Shown piece after piece: positions 52,283 to 63,035 of a DNA stretch of 64,000 bases. Under the pieces are notes generated by a model that saw only the letters and a program-made list of their open reading frames with translations, made no database searches and was not told the origin of the DNA. Source of the DNA: Cordylochernes scorpioides (Eukaryota > Arthropoda > Arachnida > Pseudoscorpiones > Chernetidae); NCBI GenBank assembly GCA_030710605.1, contig CP092874.1, forward strand, positions 73,659,044 to 73,723,043. Reading direction: 5' to 3'. Position 1 is the stretch's first letter. Each line of letters starts with the position of its first letter. The position numbers and the translations under genes are program-made.

Positions 52283-52615
52283 ATAGATAGACTAAGGACT
52301 TGTTTAGTTAATTGTTAACAGACTTTCCTAGGTACTTTCCTAGTTTAATCTACCAGGCTCTTCCTTTGCCTAATATGCTAACATTCTCAGAAACTTGAAT
52401 GTAATTCTTGGGGATGATAGATAATGCAATTTTAAAGGAGGCTTTTGTGATTATAGGGTTTTGAAACACAATCTTTAGTTTCAATCGCAACTCTCAAGCT
52501 TAAAGTGGAATACTGAAAAGAGAGACAAAGGTCTGTGAGGTATAACTCGCTAAAGTTATCTAGGGATGGTACATTGCCTTGAAGAATTAACGAAGAAATA
52601 AGATGTTCTCACAGA

Positions 52616-52960
52616 TGTGGTCCATCACTTGGCACCTCGGGACCTTGGAGACAGTTGGAGCATTGTGTGCGACACGAACGGCCGGCCACCTGGCGGTGCC
52701 GGGTCCGTCGCTCTCCATCTCTCTCTGGTTGCCTGGGTCCTTTCTCTTCCAATTTGTGGTGTGATTATTTCTCTTTCCCCACATTATTATTATATTGCCA
52801 CATTGAAAGTCGACAGGATCTTATCACATTGAAAGTCGACAGGATCATATCACATATATGTAACAATGCACCGACAATACTAAAAGACATACCAGAAACT
52901 CCCAATCTAGTGTGTAGAAGACGGTACAGATCCTTGAAGACATCAACAAAAAAAAAATAA
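52616..52960. other. GC-rich island and short tandem repeat, function unknown
   Basis: 52620-52745 is clearly richer in G+C (GACACGAACGGCCGGCCACC, TGGCGGTGCCGGGTCCGTCG) than its surroundings, and is open in several frames on both strands. I do not recognise a protein. 52798-52850 holds two copies of CACATTGAAAGTCGACAGGATC. It could be a fragment of a mobile-element gene. Confidence 0.35.
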
Positions 52961-53257
52961 CTCTACCATATTTCGTTCTTTCAGCTGAATAGTCAGTAAA
53001 TGGTGATGAGCGTTTCGGAAAATGTCAAAGATTATCCATTAATCAGCATGGTTTTCGAAAAAGGTACAAAACTTTGAAAACCTAAAAACAGCAAGATATA
53101 CCAGAAATCATCTACCAAGCAGTATGATATTCAGAAATAGTACAGAGCTTCGAAGACACAAAAAACAACAGAAAGAGAGAATATCATATGTTCTATAGAA
53201 GAATAAATTCCAGAAATGGTACTGAGCCTTGAAGGCATCAACACAATAGAATGATAA

Positions 53258-53490
53258 GGCACAATTTGGATTATAGATTATAAACTCAAGGTAATAAGAC
53301 CAAATCCAAATAAATAAATAGTGTGTGGCGTTTAGGTAACAGTGTTATTACCATCTTCAGACAAAAGTGCTGAAGCATTCTGTGCTGCACATTCAACACT
53401 TTTGTCTGAAGATGGTAAGCTGTTACCTAAACGTCACATACTATTTATTTGAATTTGGTCTTATTACCTTGTATTTAGAATAGAAAGAAA
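53258..53490. mobile_element. Palindrome, GGTAATAAGACC family, uninterrupted
   Basis: Left extension ATAAGGCACAATTTGGATTATAGATTATAAAC, arm GGTAATAAGACCAAATCCAA...TTATTACCATCTTCAGAC, and right arm GTCTGAAGATGGTAAGCTGT...TTTGGTCTTATTACCTTG. This copy preserves the empty target site of Helitrons H4 and H6. Both arms carry CTGAAGA, a stem and UAAAC(G) (53328-53376 on - and 53395-53440 on +). Confidence 0.8.
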
Positions 53491-54010
53491 TATATCCTAG
53501 ATTATTCATTCATCTGCTAAATCCAGAGGTGGTACAGAATAGTGATGAAGACCTGAGCAAATAGTCAACGTTCTTCAAAAGTCATTTATATTCAGATCCA
53601 GGTCTCAGTTGTCATAGATTCCAGGATCTGTCCAAGATGGATCACCAACCATTTAGGAAAAATAATCCCTCCCTATGTAATTAAATAAGTTACTGCATTC
53701 AGAATAGGTAAATAGAAGCTTTGAAGTCTTCTAATTCATGTATTCTGTGGACTACAATGGCGGATAATCCCACCACTTAACCCTCTTTATCTACACTTCA
53801 AGATTCCTTTCTATTGGCTATTGATCTTAGACACTTAGACGAAACGATTTTATTTGAAAGAATTATTAAAGTTCTATCGATAGTTAAAGGTTTGACTAAT
53901 ATCGGGATTTTTGTTCATAATCCCCTATATTCTTTTATACTTAGTCTAATAATTTTTAAATTATTAAATATACAGGTTTTTCTAATCTCTATCATGGATA
54001 TATATATATC
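53491..54010. other. Unassigned sequence
   Basis: No gene recognised; the open frame from 53814 runs into the palindrome that follows and is not convincing. Confidence 0.35.
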
Positions 54011-54017
54011 AATTAAA

Positions 54018-54302
54018 AAGACATATATTGGATCAAAATACAATTTATTTTACCAATATTTCAGTTGGCTGAACGCGAACCTTTTTCAAGGTGTTATAAC
54101 ATATTTATATGTGTGTTAACAACAAACTCTCTATAGTAATTAATAATAAATATAATAACTCAATAATAATTCTATTGACGTTATGTGGCGCGCGCTGAGT
54201 TTGTTGTTGACACACATTAATATGTTATAATACCTAGATAAAGGTTGGCGTTCAGCCAACTGAAATATTGGTAAAATAAATTATATTTTGATCCAATATA
54301 GG
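54018..54302. mobile_element. Long palindrome, ATATTGGATCAAAATA family, copy 2
   Basis: ACATATATTGGATCAAAATA...GTGTTAACAACAAACTC and the inverse ending TTTTGATCCAATATAGGCG. Same architecture as 11768-12045, with the hairpin GGTTGGCGTTCAGCCAACTGAAA in the right arm. Confidence 0.85.
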
Positions 54303-54365
54303 CGTTTTAATTGAAGACTGATTTATGGATTGCTCTATTTCCAATATATATATATATATATATAT

Positions 54366-54900
54366 ACTAGCGGATGTGTACCCGGCTTCGCCCGGGTTTT
54401 ATCCGAGTGAAAGTTTGCCTAACGAATATTATTGATAATAATGATAATAATATTCGTTATATAATATATTTATATAATATATAAAATATATTTTTCGAGC
54501 AAATATATCCACTCTCTCTACTGATTAGATTTTTAAAAAGATATATATATATAAATAAAAATATATAGTGATATACTACATGATCTTAGCCAAAAGGCGA
54601 GAAAAGTATTTTATTAATAGAGATGACCTGGCTTCTTGCGTCTTCTGCTCGAGTGAATGTTTCGCTGGTAGATTTTGTTCCTGCCTACTAAAAATTAGTA
54701 TCTGGCTTCGCCCGTGGTCTGCCTTAGTGAATATTCCCCTAAAGAATTTTGATTATGTCAATCAAGCATGATACAGCAATATTGTCATAATCATTTATGA
54801 CCAAAAAAATTATTGTTGCTCAGTACTTTAATTACTTTATAATTTTTCTTGGTTAAAGTGCGACAAAAAAAACTCTTCCAGATTTAACTCTCTTTCCTGT
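54366..54900 (-). mobile_element. Helitron 3' end of a second family, with decayed body
   Basis: Plus-strand CTAGCGGATGTGTACCCGGC, TTCGCCCGGGTTTTATCCGA is the inverse of a Helitron 3' hairpin plus CTAG. Further 3' ends of the same family occur at 54955-55010 (CCCGGCTTCTCCCGATTTTT) and 55206-55260 (GTACCCGGCTTCGCCCGG), all in the same orientation. Sequence at 54765-54885 is the inverse of 56900-57030. This looks like repeated insertion or end duplication of one family in one spot. Confidence 0.6.
54570..54609 (-). pseudogene. U2 snRNA 5' fragment
   Basis: The - strand reads ATACTTTTCTCGCCTTTTGG then CTAAGATCATGTAGTATATC, matching the first 40 or so nucleotides of U2 snRNA (TTCTCGGCCTTTTGGCTAAG, ATCAAGTGTAGTATCTG) with a few differences. 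The rest of U2 is missing. It lies inside the decayed Helitron region, so it may have been captured or retroposed. Confidence 0.75.
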
Positions 54901-55260
54901 TCAAATTTCAGCGAGATTAGTTACATATTGAGGGCGTGCATAGCCGACAAACATATATATATGTTCCCGGCTTCTCCCGATTTTTACCCGAGTAAAAGTT
55001 TGCCTAACAAACTTTTGTTAAAACGATTATAGCAAACATCCAATCCCTACTGAATCTATACTTGTCCATACTTTCGATAATTTGAAAATTTTCCTGGTCC
55101 CTTGAAAAATACTCGATAAGTTGAAAAAATTCAGTATTAATTGGTTCACTCGGTATTTTGAAGTTGAAGGAATAGTACCTTGCAAAAAACGAAGATTTGT
55201 AAATAGGTGTATTTAGCGAATGTACCCGGCTTCGCCCGGTTTTTCCAAGTAAAAGTTTGC

Positions 55261-55717
55261 CTAACGAACTTTTGTTAAAACGATTCTAGAAAACATCCAA
55301 TCCACCGATATATTGATTTATAAACGTATATAAATATTGTTATATACGCTCAAATATATTTTTGAAACACATAATTTTGTGAAAACATTTATTATATTTT
55401 AATGAATTAATTACTAATTTAAATCAAAACGTATGAAACAAAATATATATCTACATACCTATATGTTGAGATTAGTAAACAAATCTGTGGAATATGTTAT
55501 GTTTTGACCAAGTAGTTGTTTGTTTTTAAAAGGGTAATGGCTTAAAGTAAAGGCTAAACTTTTATCGCATTTTTATTTAGTGTATTTTAACCTCTCTCAT
55601 TCTATTTGAATAATAAATTTGTTTAAATTAATAAAGCTGCATTAATGTAAGATAGAATTTTCCTACAACACTATCAATATTCTAAATAACAGATATAAAA
55701 TTAATCATGTTTGATAG
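55261..55717. other. Unassigned AT-rich sequence
   Basis: Follows the third Helitron 3' end. No gene recognised. Confidence 0.35.
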
Positions 55718-56092
55718 TTAATAAAAAGACGAGGCGCTATTTTTGAAACCGTTGGCGCCAAGAAAGAAATTCATCTTCTGTTCTAATTGGGTAACAAATG
55801 ACGTGACGGCGTTATCAGATCTGATTTGGCCACTCTGGGAATTGATCGTTTGGTTCGCTATTGTCATGATAATCTTCTGCCAGTTCATTAGAAGTCCCGC
55901 ACACAGGCTATCATTATCTACTTCTTTTTCTTTTTGTTCAAGAGGATCTGTCAGTACTGACGAAAACCACATATTAGACTCTTTATCAGATGGATGTATT
56001 TTGTTTGTTTGAAGGGGTAACAATGCTGAGAATATTGTTAAGAAAGCATACAGACATGCGTTTCGTCCTCTCCCATTTAGAACAATAAACAA
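55718..56092 (-). CDS. Hypothetical 124-residue protein, possibly secreted
   Basis: An intact - strand frame. The N-terminus has a hydrophobic stretch CLYAFLTIFSALLPL after a basic segment, consistent with a signal peptide. It continues with PSDKESNMWFSSVLTDPLEQ, NWQKIIMTIANQTINSQSGQ and TQLEQKMNFFLGANG. It has one N-glycosylation-type NQT. I do not recognise the family, no upstream promoter stands out, and the surrounding DNA is mobile-element debris. It could be an exon, an element-borne gene or a chance frame. Its composition is less AT-rich than the flanks, which mildly favours real coding sequence. Confidence 0.25.
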   Translation of the reverse strand: MFIVLNGRGRNACLYAFLTIFSALLPLQTNKIHPSDKESNMWFSSVLTDPLEQKEKEVDNDSLCAGLLMNWQKIIMTIANQTINSQSGQIRSDNAVTSFVTQLEQKMNFFLGANGFKNSASSFY

Positions 56093-56890
56093 TACTGTTT
56101 AGATATGTCAAATCTTGCCACGGTAATATAGGGCAGGGTTGTGCTATTTCGCTATACCATTTACAATTTGGCTGCCTGCATTCAACTATCCAGCTTTAAT
56201 TTTGAGTTTAAAATATTCTATTGCGCCATTGAGGATGCAATATTGCATATTGCGTAGATGATCAAAAATAGTCGTCTATTTCAACCAGAAATCGAAGATT
56301 ATCTCGATCACAACTCTTGAATAGGTAAAAATTCTATATGTGCATCCTTTTGTCGAGGTACTAAGACAGATCCTTTGCGTTTAGATGATTCTGAAAATCC
56401 AATACTGGAATCGGAAAGGGCTTTGACAGAGGATGAATACTTTAATAATGATCTTTGACGATTATTTAACGTGATCGATTCAAACACATGAACCACATTA
56501 TTCAAAATTAGAATACTTTTATAAGTGATACTATAATAATAACGGATTATTACGAGATATAACGATTTTATGACAAATTTAATCATGGATGTAAGATTGA
56601 TATCAAATATCTTTCGAATATCAAGCCTAGTTCTCAAATTATTCAACATTCTGCATCTACGAATTCCTGATTTTTAGATTCAACAACTGTGACGCAGCAC
56701 AACGTTGACCTTCTCCAAGCCCCACGTAAATCTTCTGCTTCTACGATTTATTCGTAACGTTAAATAACAAGTCTTTTGTTTACTTTTATCCAGGATCTTT
56801 CTGCAGTGATCGACGGTATGAGATGGGATGCGGTGGAGATGAGAGGTAATATCAGCTGACCTAATGTACATGTAAAACGTGTTTTAACAA
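56093..56890. other. Unassigned sequence
   Basis: A 113-codon - strand frame at 56308-56649 (MLNNLRTRLDIRKIFDINLT onward) has no motif and a composition typical of AT-rich noncoding DNA. Nothing else recognised. Confidence 0.35.
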
Positions 56891-56989
56891 GACAGAGAGA
56901 AAAATCTGGAAGAGATATTTGTCGCATTTTTTAGCCAAGAAAAATTGAAATTGACAGGGTCTGGTCAAAAATAGTTGTTTTTTTATTTA

Positions 56990-57320
56990 GAAAATGATGA
57001 TGACAATATTGCTGTATCATGTTTGATTATCAGATACAAAATTATATCGGGGAAAAATCTAGAAAACAGAGACCATGGGTGAAGTCAGTTCATTTTTAGT
57101 GTGCAGGAACAAATTTCTAACAGAAAAACATTCATTCGAGCAAAAGACACAAAGCCAGATAATCTTTCTATAAAAATATCGCTTCACAGACACAAAGTTT
57201 GGAGCGGGACGTTTCACAAGAGTGACATCCACGGCGCCAATTCATAATTGTATCGAATAGTATTTGAATAAAAACATTTAATCGGGTAAAACCCGGGCGT
57301 TGCCCGGGTCGTTCGGCTAG
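56990..57320 (+). mobile_element. Helitron 3' portion (H8)
   Basis: From AGAAAATGATGATGACAATA through GTTTGATTATCAGATACAAA to GGTAAAACCCGGGCGTTGCC, GTTCGGCTAG it follows 14150-14480 closely. The 5' 170 bp typical of H1 is absent; upstream sequence instead matches the inverse of 54840-54890. Confidence 0.75.
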
Positions 57321-57850
57321 TACTCTATAAACCTCACTATATAAGCTTAGATTTTTTGGAAGAAAGGTATTAATTTTTGTCACAATTCAAGTTGTTCATC
57401 GTTAGCAATTCTGTACGCGATCCTGACCACGACAATAGATTTTGTCGAAATATCGATAAAAATAAATATCTTATTAACTCTCTGAGATGTTTTTTTTTAC
57501 CATGTATTTCCTAAACCGGGTGACAATACCAGCTATTTGCGCCAAAGTCAATTTTATTTCTAAAAATATAATTTTCCTTAAATATCATTTAATTAAGGAT
57601 TCAAAATATAAAAAACTGTTCCTCATGCAAAAATCAAATTCGAAGCAAAATGATTCCTTTTGTTTTCCATTGTCCATCTTTTCATGAAAAAAAAAAGAAT
57701 GGAGAAAATTATAATATACACATTAATATAGTGATTAATATATTTAAAATCATTCTTACCATTTTAATTAATCTCATGTTATTTCCTATTTAAATCGCTG
57801 AGAGAATTCTTAGGTTGAAATTGTATATAGAATCAACTACTAATGGGCAA
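57321..57850. other. Unassigned AT-rich sequence
   Basis: No gene or repeat recognised; the open frame at 57487-57687 is low-complexity. Confidence 0.35.
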
Positions 57851-57930
57851 ATTGCGACTGCTGTGAAAGAGATGCATGGAGACCTCTGAGGCTCTTCATT
57901 GGACACGACAACAACAACATCAACTACTAA
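57851..57930 (+). pseudogene. LINE 3' tail relic (copy 3)
   Basis: CAAATTGCGACTGCTGTGAAAGAGATGCATGGAGACCTC then TGA and ACACGACAACAACAACATC. It matches the last 15 codons and tail of 3287-3516 and 8900-9307. Confidence 0.7.
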
Positions 57931-58960
57931 AATATTGTAACAAAGTATTTATTATTTTATTAGCAGAGTATTATTTTTATGTTTATATTTTGCTATACTC
58001 TGTACACTTCCCTCTTTTGTTTATCTTTTGTTTTATGACGCATAGTTTGTTCTTGCCTGAAATAAATTGTTGTCTCATCCCGAAGTTGGTCTTCCCTAAT
58101 TTTCCACGTGGCAATATTATAGAATGCAGAACTTCCATTATCTCTGTTTATATTTTCATTTTATTTCTATTTTATTCATTGCTTTTGGATACTGGATGGA
58201 GAATCTGTATAAGATTAAGTTATTGATAAAAATGCTTTCTATGTGTTTCAATTTGAAGATTGCCATTGTTGAGTATATGATCTATCCTTATATCAGTGCG
58301 GTATTTTTTGGTAGAAGATGATATGGGGCCTTCTTTCCTCAGTATGCAAGAATGGCTATGGTTTTGAGAAAATCGTCTTGGAAGAGCCTGGTTGAGGAGG
58401 CGCCTAGTCTTAGAGAACGATTTATCTAAAAATATGACATGAGTAGATGAGAAAAAGGTTTTGTTTAGCATTTTTCTATATCTTTATAATTAATTATATC
58501 AGAATAGCAGTATATTATCAAGGTTTAATATTTGGAACAGAGTCCTGATAGGTCTTATTCATATATACACCGTGTACTGTATGTGTGAATCTATATATGG
58601 AAAATGATTTCCTAAGTTGTCTCTATAATGGGTTTTGTGATGCGTGCATTTTCCTAAGATAGATAAACTACAAAGAGGAAGAAAGCCCTGGAAACATCAG
58701 GAATTGTCTCGTTTTTTTTTTTTTAATTTAAATTTATTTTTCCCAGATTCAACTATATTATTTGTTTAACACAATCTTAGTTAATATCTCCGCATTTTAG
58801 TGATTTTGAAGATTGTTGAATGCCCCCCCAAGGAAATTACAATAAATTATAATTGATTATTTGATTAATTGAATAATTATTAAATGGACCGTGTAAAATA
58901 AAATTCAATTGTAGATTGGAATTATTTTTTAAAGTTACAAAATATTTCCTTACAATGCGT
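57931..58960. other. Mostly unassigned
   Basis: 58090-58115 (GTCTTCCCTAATTTTCCACGTGG) is an end fragment of the direct-repeat element at 21890. 58250-58470 has open frames without motifs. Otherwise featureless. Confidence 0.35.
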
Positions 58961-58965
58961 TTCTT

Positions 58966-59245
58966 TTTATTACAAAACGCTAGCTTTCAAACGATAATCG
59001 CTCTTCAACGGGCTTAAATAAAACATCGACTATATTATTATTTATTTAAGTAACCCAGGTTCCTGGAGCGTACAGAAGTCGCCAACTACCCGGGATGTCC
59101 TTCTGAACTAAGTCATCGACTATATCCTGCAAGAAATATTTACAAAAACATACGCGCGCAGCGTGGATATTTACAACTGAATTTTTTAAATTGGTATGTA
59201 ATCGCTTGAAAGCTAGCATTTTGTAATAAAAAGAAACTCATTGTG
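58966..59245. mobile_element. Inverted-repeat element with class-B centre
   Basis: TTTCTTTTTATTACAAAACG, CTAGCTTTCAA at left mirrors TTGAAAGCTAGCATTTTGTAATAAAAAGAAA at right. The - strand of the left arm has CCCGTTGAAGAGCGATTATC then GTTTGAAAGCT. The middle (59041-59130) includes CCCAGGTTCCTGGAGCG, also seen at 18640, so the two sequences share an inserted repeat. Confidence 0.65.
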
Positions 59246-59429
59246 AGATAATATTTTGTAATTTTAAAACGTTTTTCACAATTTTATCATGAATAGAGAT
59301 TGGAATTAATATACTTTATAAATGTTCGAGATTAACCTTTGAATTTTAAAGAGTTTTTAGTAAAAATTCTATTTGATCTTTTAAGTTGGATAAAGTGTGC
59401 TTTGAAAACCATTTTAGAATTTCAGAAAA

Positions 59430-59530
59430 AATAGCCACATCAACCAATGATTTATTTAACTCCTGACGTTTCAGTAACCTGCTGTCACTCTACTCAGGGG
59501 GATGGTTGATCATTGGTTGTGTAGCTAAAT
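59430..59530. repeat. Palindrome with GAAACGUC box
   Basis: CACATCAACCAATGATTTAT mirrors ATGGTTGATCATTGGTTGTG. On the - strand: CTGAGTAGAGTGACAGCAGG, TTACTGAAACGTCAGG, that is, a CUGA(GU)AGA box with an insertion, a stem and GAAACGUC. Confidence 0.55.
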
Positions 59531-59599
59531 ATTTTTTCTGAATCAACTTTCATCCAACAAATGACCTTCGGATTTTGGAATTGGTTGCACCATAATAAA

Positions 59600-60010
59600 T
59601 TTTACATTAATTATTATCATCAAAAAAGTACTTTTGTTGATATTGTTGCATCATGGCTAATGCACCTATTTTATTTTAATTTGTAATATTACTTTTCATA
59701 TATTTTAAATTCACATTTATATTTTAAATTTATTTATTTTATTGAACAGAATATATATATTATAAACAGATATTTTTATTATAAAATCATCATTTGTATT
59801 TTGGTACACTGTGTGACTTCACTGCTCTCTTTGATGTGAGAAATAAATAAATTATTCTGGAGGCTACTTAAAGTAGAGTTATCTCATTATTCCCTTATAT
59901 AAATTTGTAGAATGGTTGAAACACGCTCTGGTAAGATGTAAGACCCAACACAGGAGAGAATCAAGGTTGAAGAGTCTGCCAAGCCGCAACCTGGTGCAAC
60001 AATATGATAT
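59600..60010 (-). repeat. Dispersed repeat with coding-like core, copy 2
   Basis: Inverse of 31549-31985. The - strand frame here reads YHIVAPGCGLADSSTLILSC and ILPERVSTILQIYIRE, so the shared peptide is conserved between the copies. Confidence 0.65.
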
Positions 60011-60310
60011 TGAGAATTAAAAGTTTGTTTCCAAGAAGATTTACTAAACTGGTGTAAATCGGCGGAGTGTAAATCCAAAAGGAACTGAGGGGTGAAGGTT
60101 GGCATGAATGTGTAGACCCTAGATCAAATGGTTACCTAGAACAAATGATTGAAAAATGTGCACTTTGTTTTAATTATTTAAGACTTTTGTGTCATCAAAA
60201 TCTTTCTCTTTCTCAATCTAATGAACTGTTCAAGAAATTCTTTCCAATTGCTGTCCCAAATTAAATCTCTTCTGATAAATTCACTACTCTATTCCTAACA
60301 GGCAAAGGAC

Positions 60311-60640
60311 CCTTTCTTAAGTTTCCTAATCAAACTGAATGTTTTCAATGATCCAACATGTGAATGCCGCTTAGATTTTGAATCACCAGAGCATCTTCTT
60401 TTGACTTGCCCTCTGACTAATCAAATTGTATGTAGATACTTTGAAACATCACCAAATTCTCTTTGTGTATATACTCTATCTTATGAGAACTTTGTTAAGT
60501 TTACAACTATTTGTACAATAATTTACAAAACACTACTAATCCATCGTGTAAATATTTAATCATATATATGTAAATAATACTAGCACAGCACAATAGTCCT
60601 TTGGACTTCGTGCTTTTGTAACAATAAATAAAATAAATAA
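60311..60640 (+). pseudogene. Non-LTR retrotransposon C-terminus and 3' tail
   Basis: Reads PFLSFLIKLNVFNDPTCECR, LDFESPEHLLLTCPLTNQIV and so on to IHRVNI and a TAA at 60557-60559. C-x-C...EHLL-x2-C is the zinc-knuckle pattern found after the reverse transcriptase/RNase H in jockey- and I-like LINEs. The 3' UTR (TAGCACAGCACAATAGTCCT, GACTTCGTGC) ends in AATAAATAAAATAAATAA. The 5' end is truncated. It is a different family from the copies at 3287 and 8900, as the protein tail and 3' tail differ. Confidence 0.75.
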
Positions 60641-60689
60641 GTGTCATCAAAAATTTACAATTTACACGTCATAAGAAAGTTGTTGATAA

Positions 60690-60790
60690 TCCATCAGCAA
60701 CTTTCAGTTGCACGATAAGGAGATGCCTTTTATTTCTTAATTTATGCACCTAATCCCAGTGCAATATCCATTTGTAATATTTTTTCACGT
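60690..60790 (+). repeat. End fragment of the 3553 PLE-like repeat
   Basis: ATCAGCAACTTTCAGTTGCACGATAAGGAG, TTAATTTATGCACCTAATCCC, ATATTTTTTCACGTCATAAGAAA; flanked by CACGTCATAAGAAA on both sides (60664 and 60786), a probable 14-bp target duplication. Confidence 0.7.
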
Positions 60791-60944
60791 CATAAGAAAT
60801 CAATTTGAACCAAATTTCATGTTTTCTTTCTTTAATTCTTTGGTGCAACACATTCTATTTTTACTAGTATATATAAATTGAATAGAAGCCAAACAATCTT
60901 CAAACAAGAGAAAATATACTAATATATTATTTAAAAATTCTTAT

Positions 60945-61162
60945 TTTGGATCATATATTTTTATTTTCCAATATTTCGTATGGAAACTCGCCAAACTTCT
61001 TCGGAGAACAAGATTGTATTGAGAGGATCGCGTATCAATTCACGAGTATGTACAACTTAACAGAATTGATACGCGAGCATCTCAAAACAATCTTGTTCCC
61101 CGAAGAAGTTTGGCGAGTTGCCATAAGAAATATTGGAGGAAAAAATGATCCAAAATAAGCAT
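60945..61162. mobile_element. Palindrome, GATCAAAATA/CCAATATTTC relative
   Basis: TTTTGGATCATATATTTTTA, CCAATATTTCGTATGGAAAC, GCCAAACTTCTTCGG at left mirror CCGAAGAAGTTTGGCGAGTTGCC, GAAATATTGG and GATCCAAAATA at right. It shares both the outer ends and the inner TTTGGC/GCCA...GAAATATTGG layout with 11768-12045, so it is a diverged sister family. Confidence 0.75.
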
Positions 61163-61215
61163 TTTAAAATAATTTAATATATTGATTGCTCAATTTTCAA
61201 ACATACCAATATATT

Positions 61216-61426
61216 ATAAAATAAATGAAGCTTCCAGGGTTAAGTTTCTTGTGCAACTTTTTATTGTCAAGCTTTCGTACTTTTCAGTCCTTCAACAGGA
61301 TTATCACGTTAACAACTTAATAATATTAACGTGATAATCCTGTTGAAGGACCGAAAAGTCCGAAAGCTTGAAAATAAAAAGTTGCACAAGAAACTTAACC
61401 CTGGAACCTTCATTTATTTTATAAAT
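61216..61426. mobile_element. Palindrome with class-B hammerhead-like centre
   Basis: Arms of about 95 bp: ATAAAATAAATGAAGCTTCC...CCTTCAACAGGATTATCACG and the inverse ending GAACCTTCATTTATTTTAT. Right arm: CCTGTTGAAGGACCGAAAAG then TCCGAAAGCTTG. The arms are nearly identical, so the element is young or maintained. Confidence 0.8.
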
Positions 61427-61429
61427 CAG

Positions 61430-62380
61430 GGAAGAATATGTTTATTTATACCAATATATACAATTAAATACTAGATGGATTCTGATATTCAGTAGACCAC
61501 CTGACTACACATGGGGAGAACTAACGGGTGATTATAGTAGGTAAAAAACTGCCCACAGTAAAGAGAGGAGTTAGTCTACAACTATGCCTGTATCATCTAC
61601 ATGAATTATAATAAATTAAGTGACAATCTACAAATTAGTTCTCTATACATATTTTTTCTTAGAAGAAAGGATATAGTAATAAAATAAACATGTTCACAAG
61701 GGTAAAAACAAACCATTACTTAGGACTTCGACTTTCACTACAAAACTATTTGATATTCTGTGAATATATTAATAAATATGTTTTAATGTATAGATTGAAT
61801 GTACAACAGACCACTTTTTTGTTTTGAATTGGGATAATCTATTCTTTTATCAAATATAATAATTTGTACTATTACACCAGAGGAAGCTATTTATGTGTAC
61901 ATGGCACAACCAGAGCATCCAACTCGCTTGAGGTGACTCAGCCGAGCTAATGATCCAGGCCCTGCCAGGAACTGGTCTGCCGATGCTATGGACTCCGTCT
62001 CAAGAGTCGGAGGAGAGGAAGACAAAGCCTCAATATCTTTATGTTTACATGAAGAGAACCATTCTATTTTTAAAGAAAGAAGAAACAATATCAGATTCAC
62101 TTTGAATAGCGCGAGATACAGATTAGTTAGAGTGTCACCAGCCTTAGAAATTTCGAAGACTAATAAAGCCAACCATAGTGTCAGGTTATAACCCTCTAAT
62201 CAGTATTTGGGCAGCTATGATTTAGTGACATTCTAAGAAAAAATTGTGAAATAAACTGAATCTGTGTGTGAAAAGCAATATATAATCTAAAAATTAAAAA
62301 AAAAAAAAAAAAATATTTTATAAATTAAAAAAAAATATTTTTTCATTCATAGATAATTCTACATTTTTTTTACTATAGTT
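61430..62380. other. Unassigned sequence
   Basis: 61895-62190 is less AT-rich with open frames on both strands (ALSSSPPTLETESIASADQF on -, SRVGGEEDKASISLCLHEEN on +); no motif recognised. A 20-A run and AT tract lies at 62290-62345. Confidence 0.35.
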
Positions 62381-62645
62381 TCAGAATATGCAACTTTTAT
62401 TTTTTGTTGTAAATATGTATAGTTAACTCATCTATTTTTATATAAAAATTCACTAATATAGAATTAATTTATAAATTCTATATAACTGTGAAAATGTTTT
62501 ATTGTAATTTTCTTCAAGTAATTCAAAATAGTGAAACAGTATAATGATAGTAAATAATTATTCTTCTGCTTTTCTTTTAACACGACACACTGCACTTCAA
62601 ATCTTACATCAAAAATATATCATAACAGTAAGCCGACAAATTTTA
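62381..62645. repeat. AT-rich dispersed repeat, copy 2
   Basis: Partner of 35500-35860 in the same orientation, ending just before the Helitron at 62656. Confidence 0.6.
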
Positions 62646-62655
62646 TTATAACATA

Positions 62656-63013
62656 CTAAACGGGTGACCCGGGCTTCGCCCCGGGATTGACCCGTGTGTA
62701 TATCTACCCGAGTGATATATATTTAGATAAGATTTTTTTTATAATTGTTTGTTATTAGCATTATCTATTTGTTTGCATCAGCATAATTTAATCTAATCTT
62801 TGATAGAGGGCGCTGTTCGTGAGCTAAGTAGAATAATTTGACTATATAGTTTTAATAATTGATTTATATATTTTTTTAAAATAGCCTATCGTCTTCCCCG
62901 TATTTTTTTACCTATGTATGGAAATTTTGGTTTGAATTAGTGAACTACTGCGAATTTGTATACCGGACATACAAACAAACAAACATACAAACATTCATTT
63001 ATATATATATAGA
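62656..63013 (-). mobile_element. Non-autonomous Helitron, copy H7
   Basis: Close copy of 45724-46070. On -, it starts at TATATATATATAAATGAATG and ends CCCGGGGCGAAGCCCGGGTC, ACCCGTTTAG. The last four bases are TTAG in place of CTAG, a one-base change at the terminus that should matter for mobility. It carries an extra GAGGGCGCT near 62805 relative to H6. Confidence 0.82.
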
Positions 63014-63035
63014 TATTACGAAATAGAAACGGACT

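Noticed and set aside
52587..52832. Protein-coding exon in the GC-rich island
   Set aside because: Several frames are open on both strands, none shows a motif, and no splice sites in a consistent frame were found. Left as unknown.
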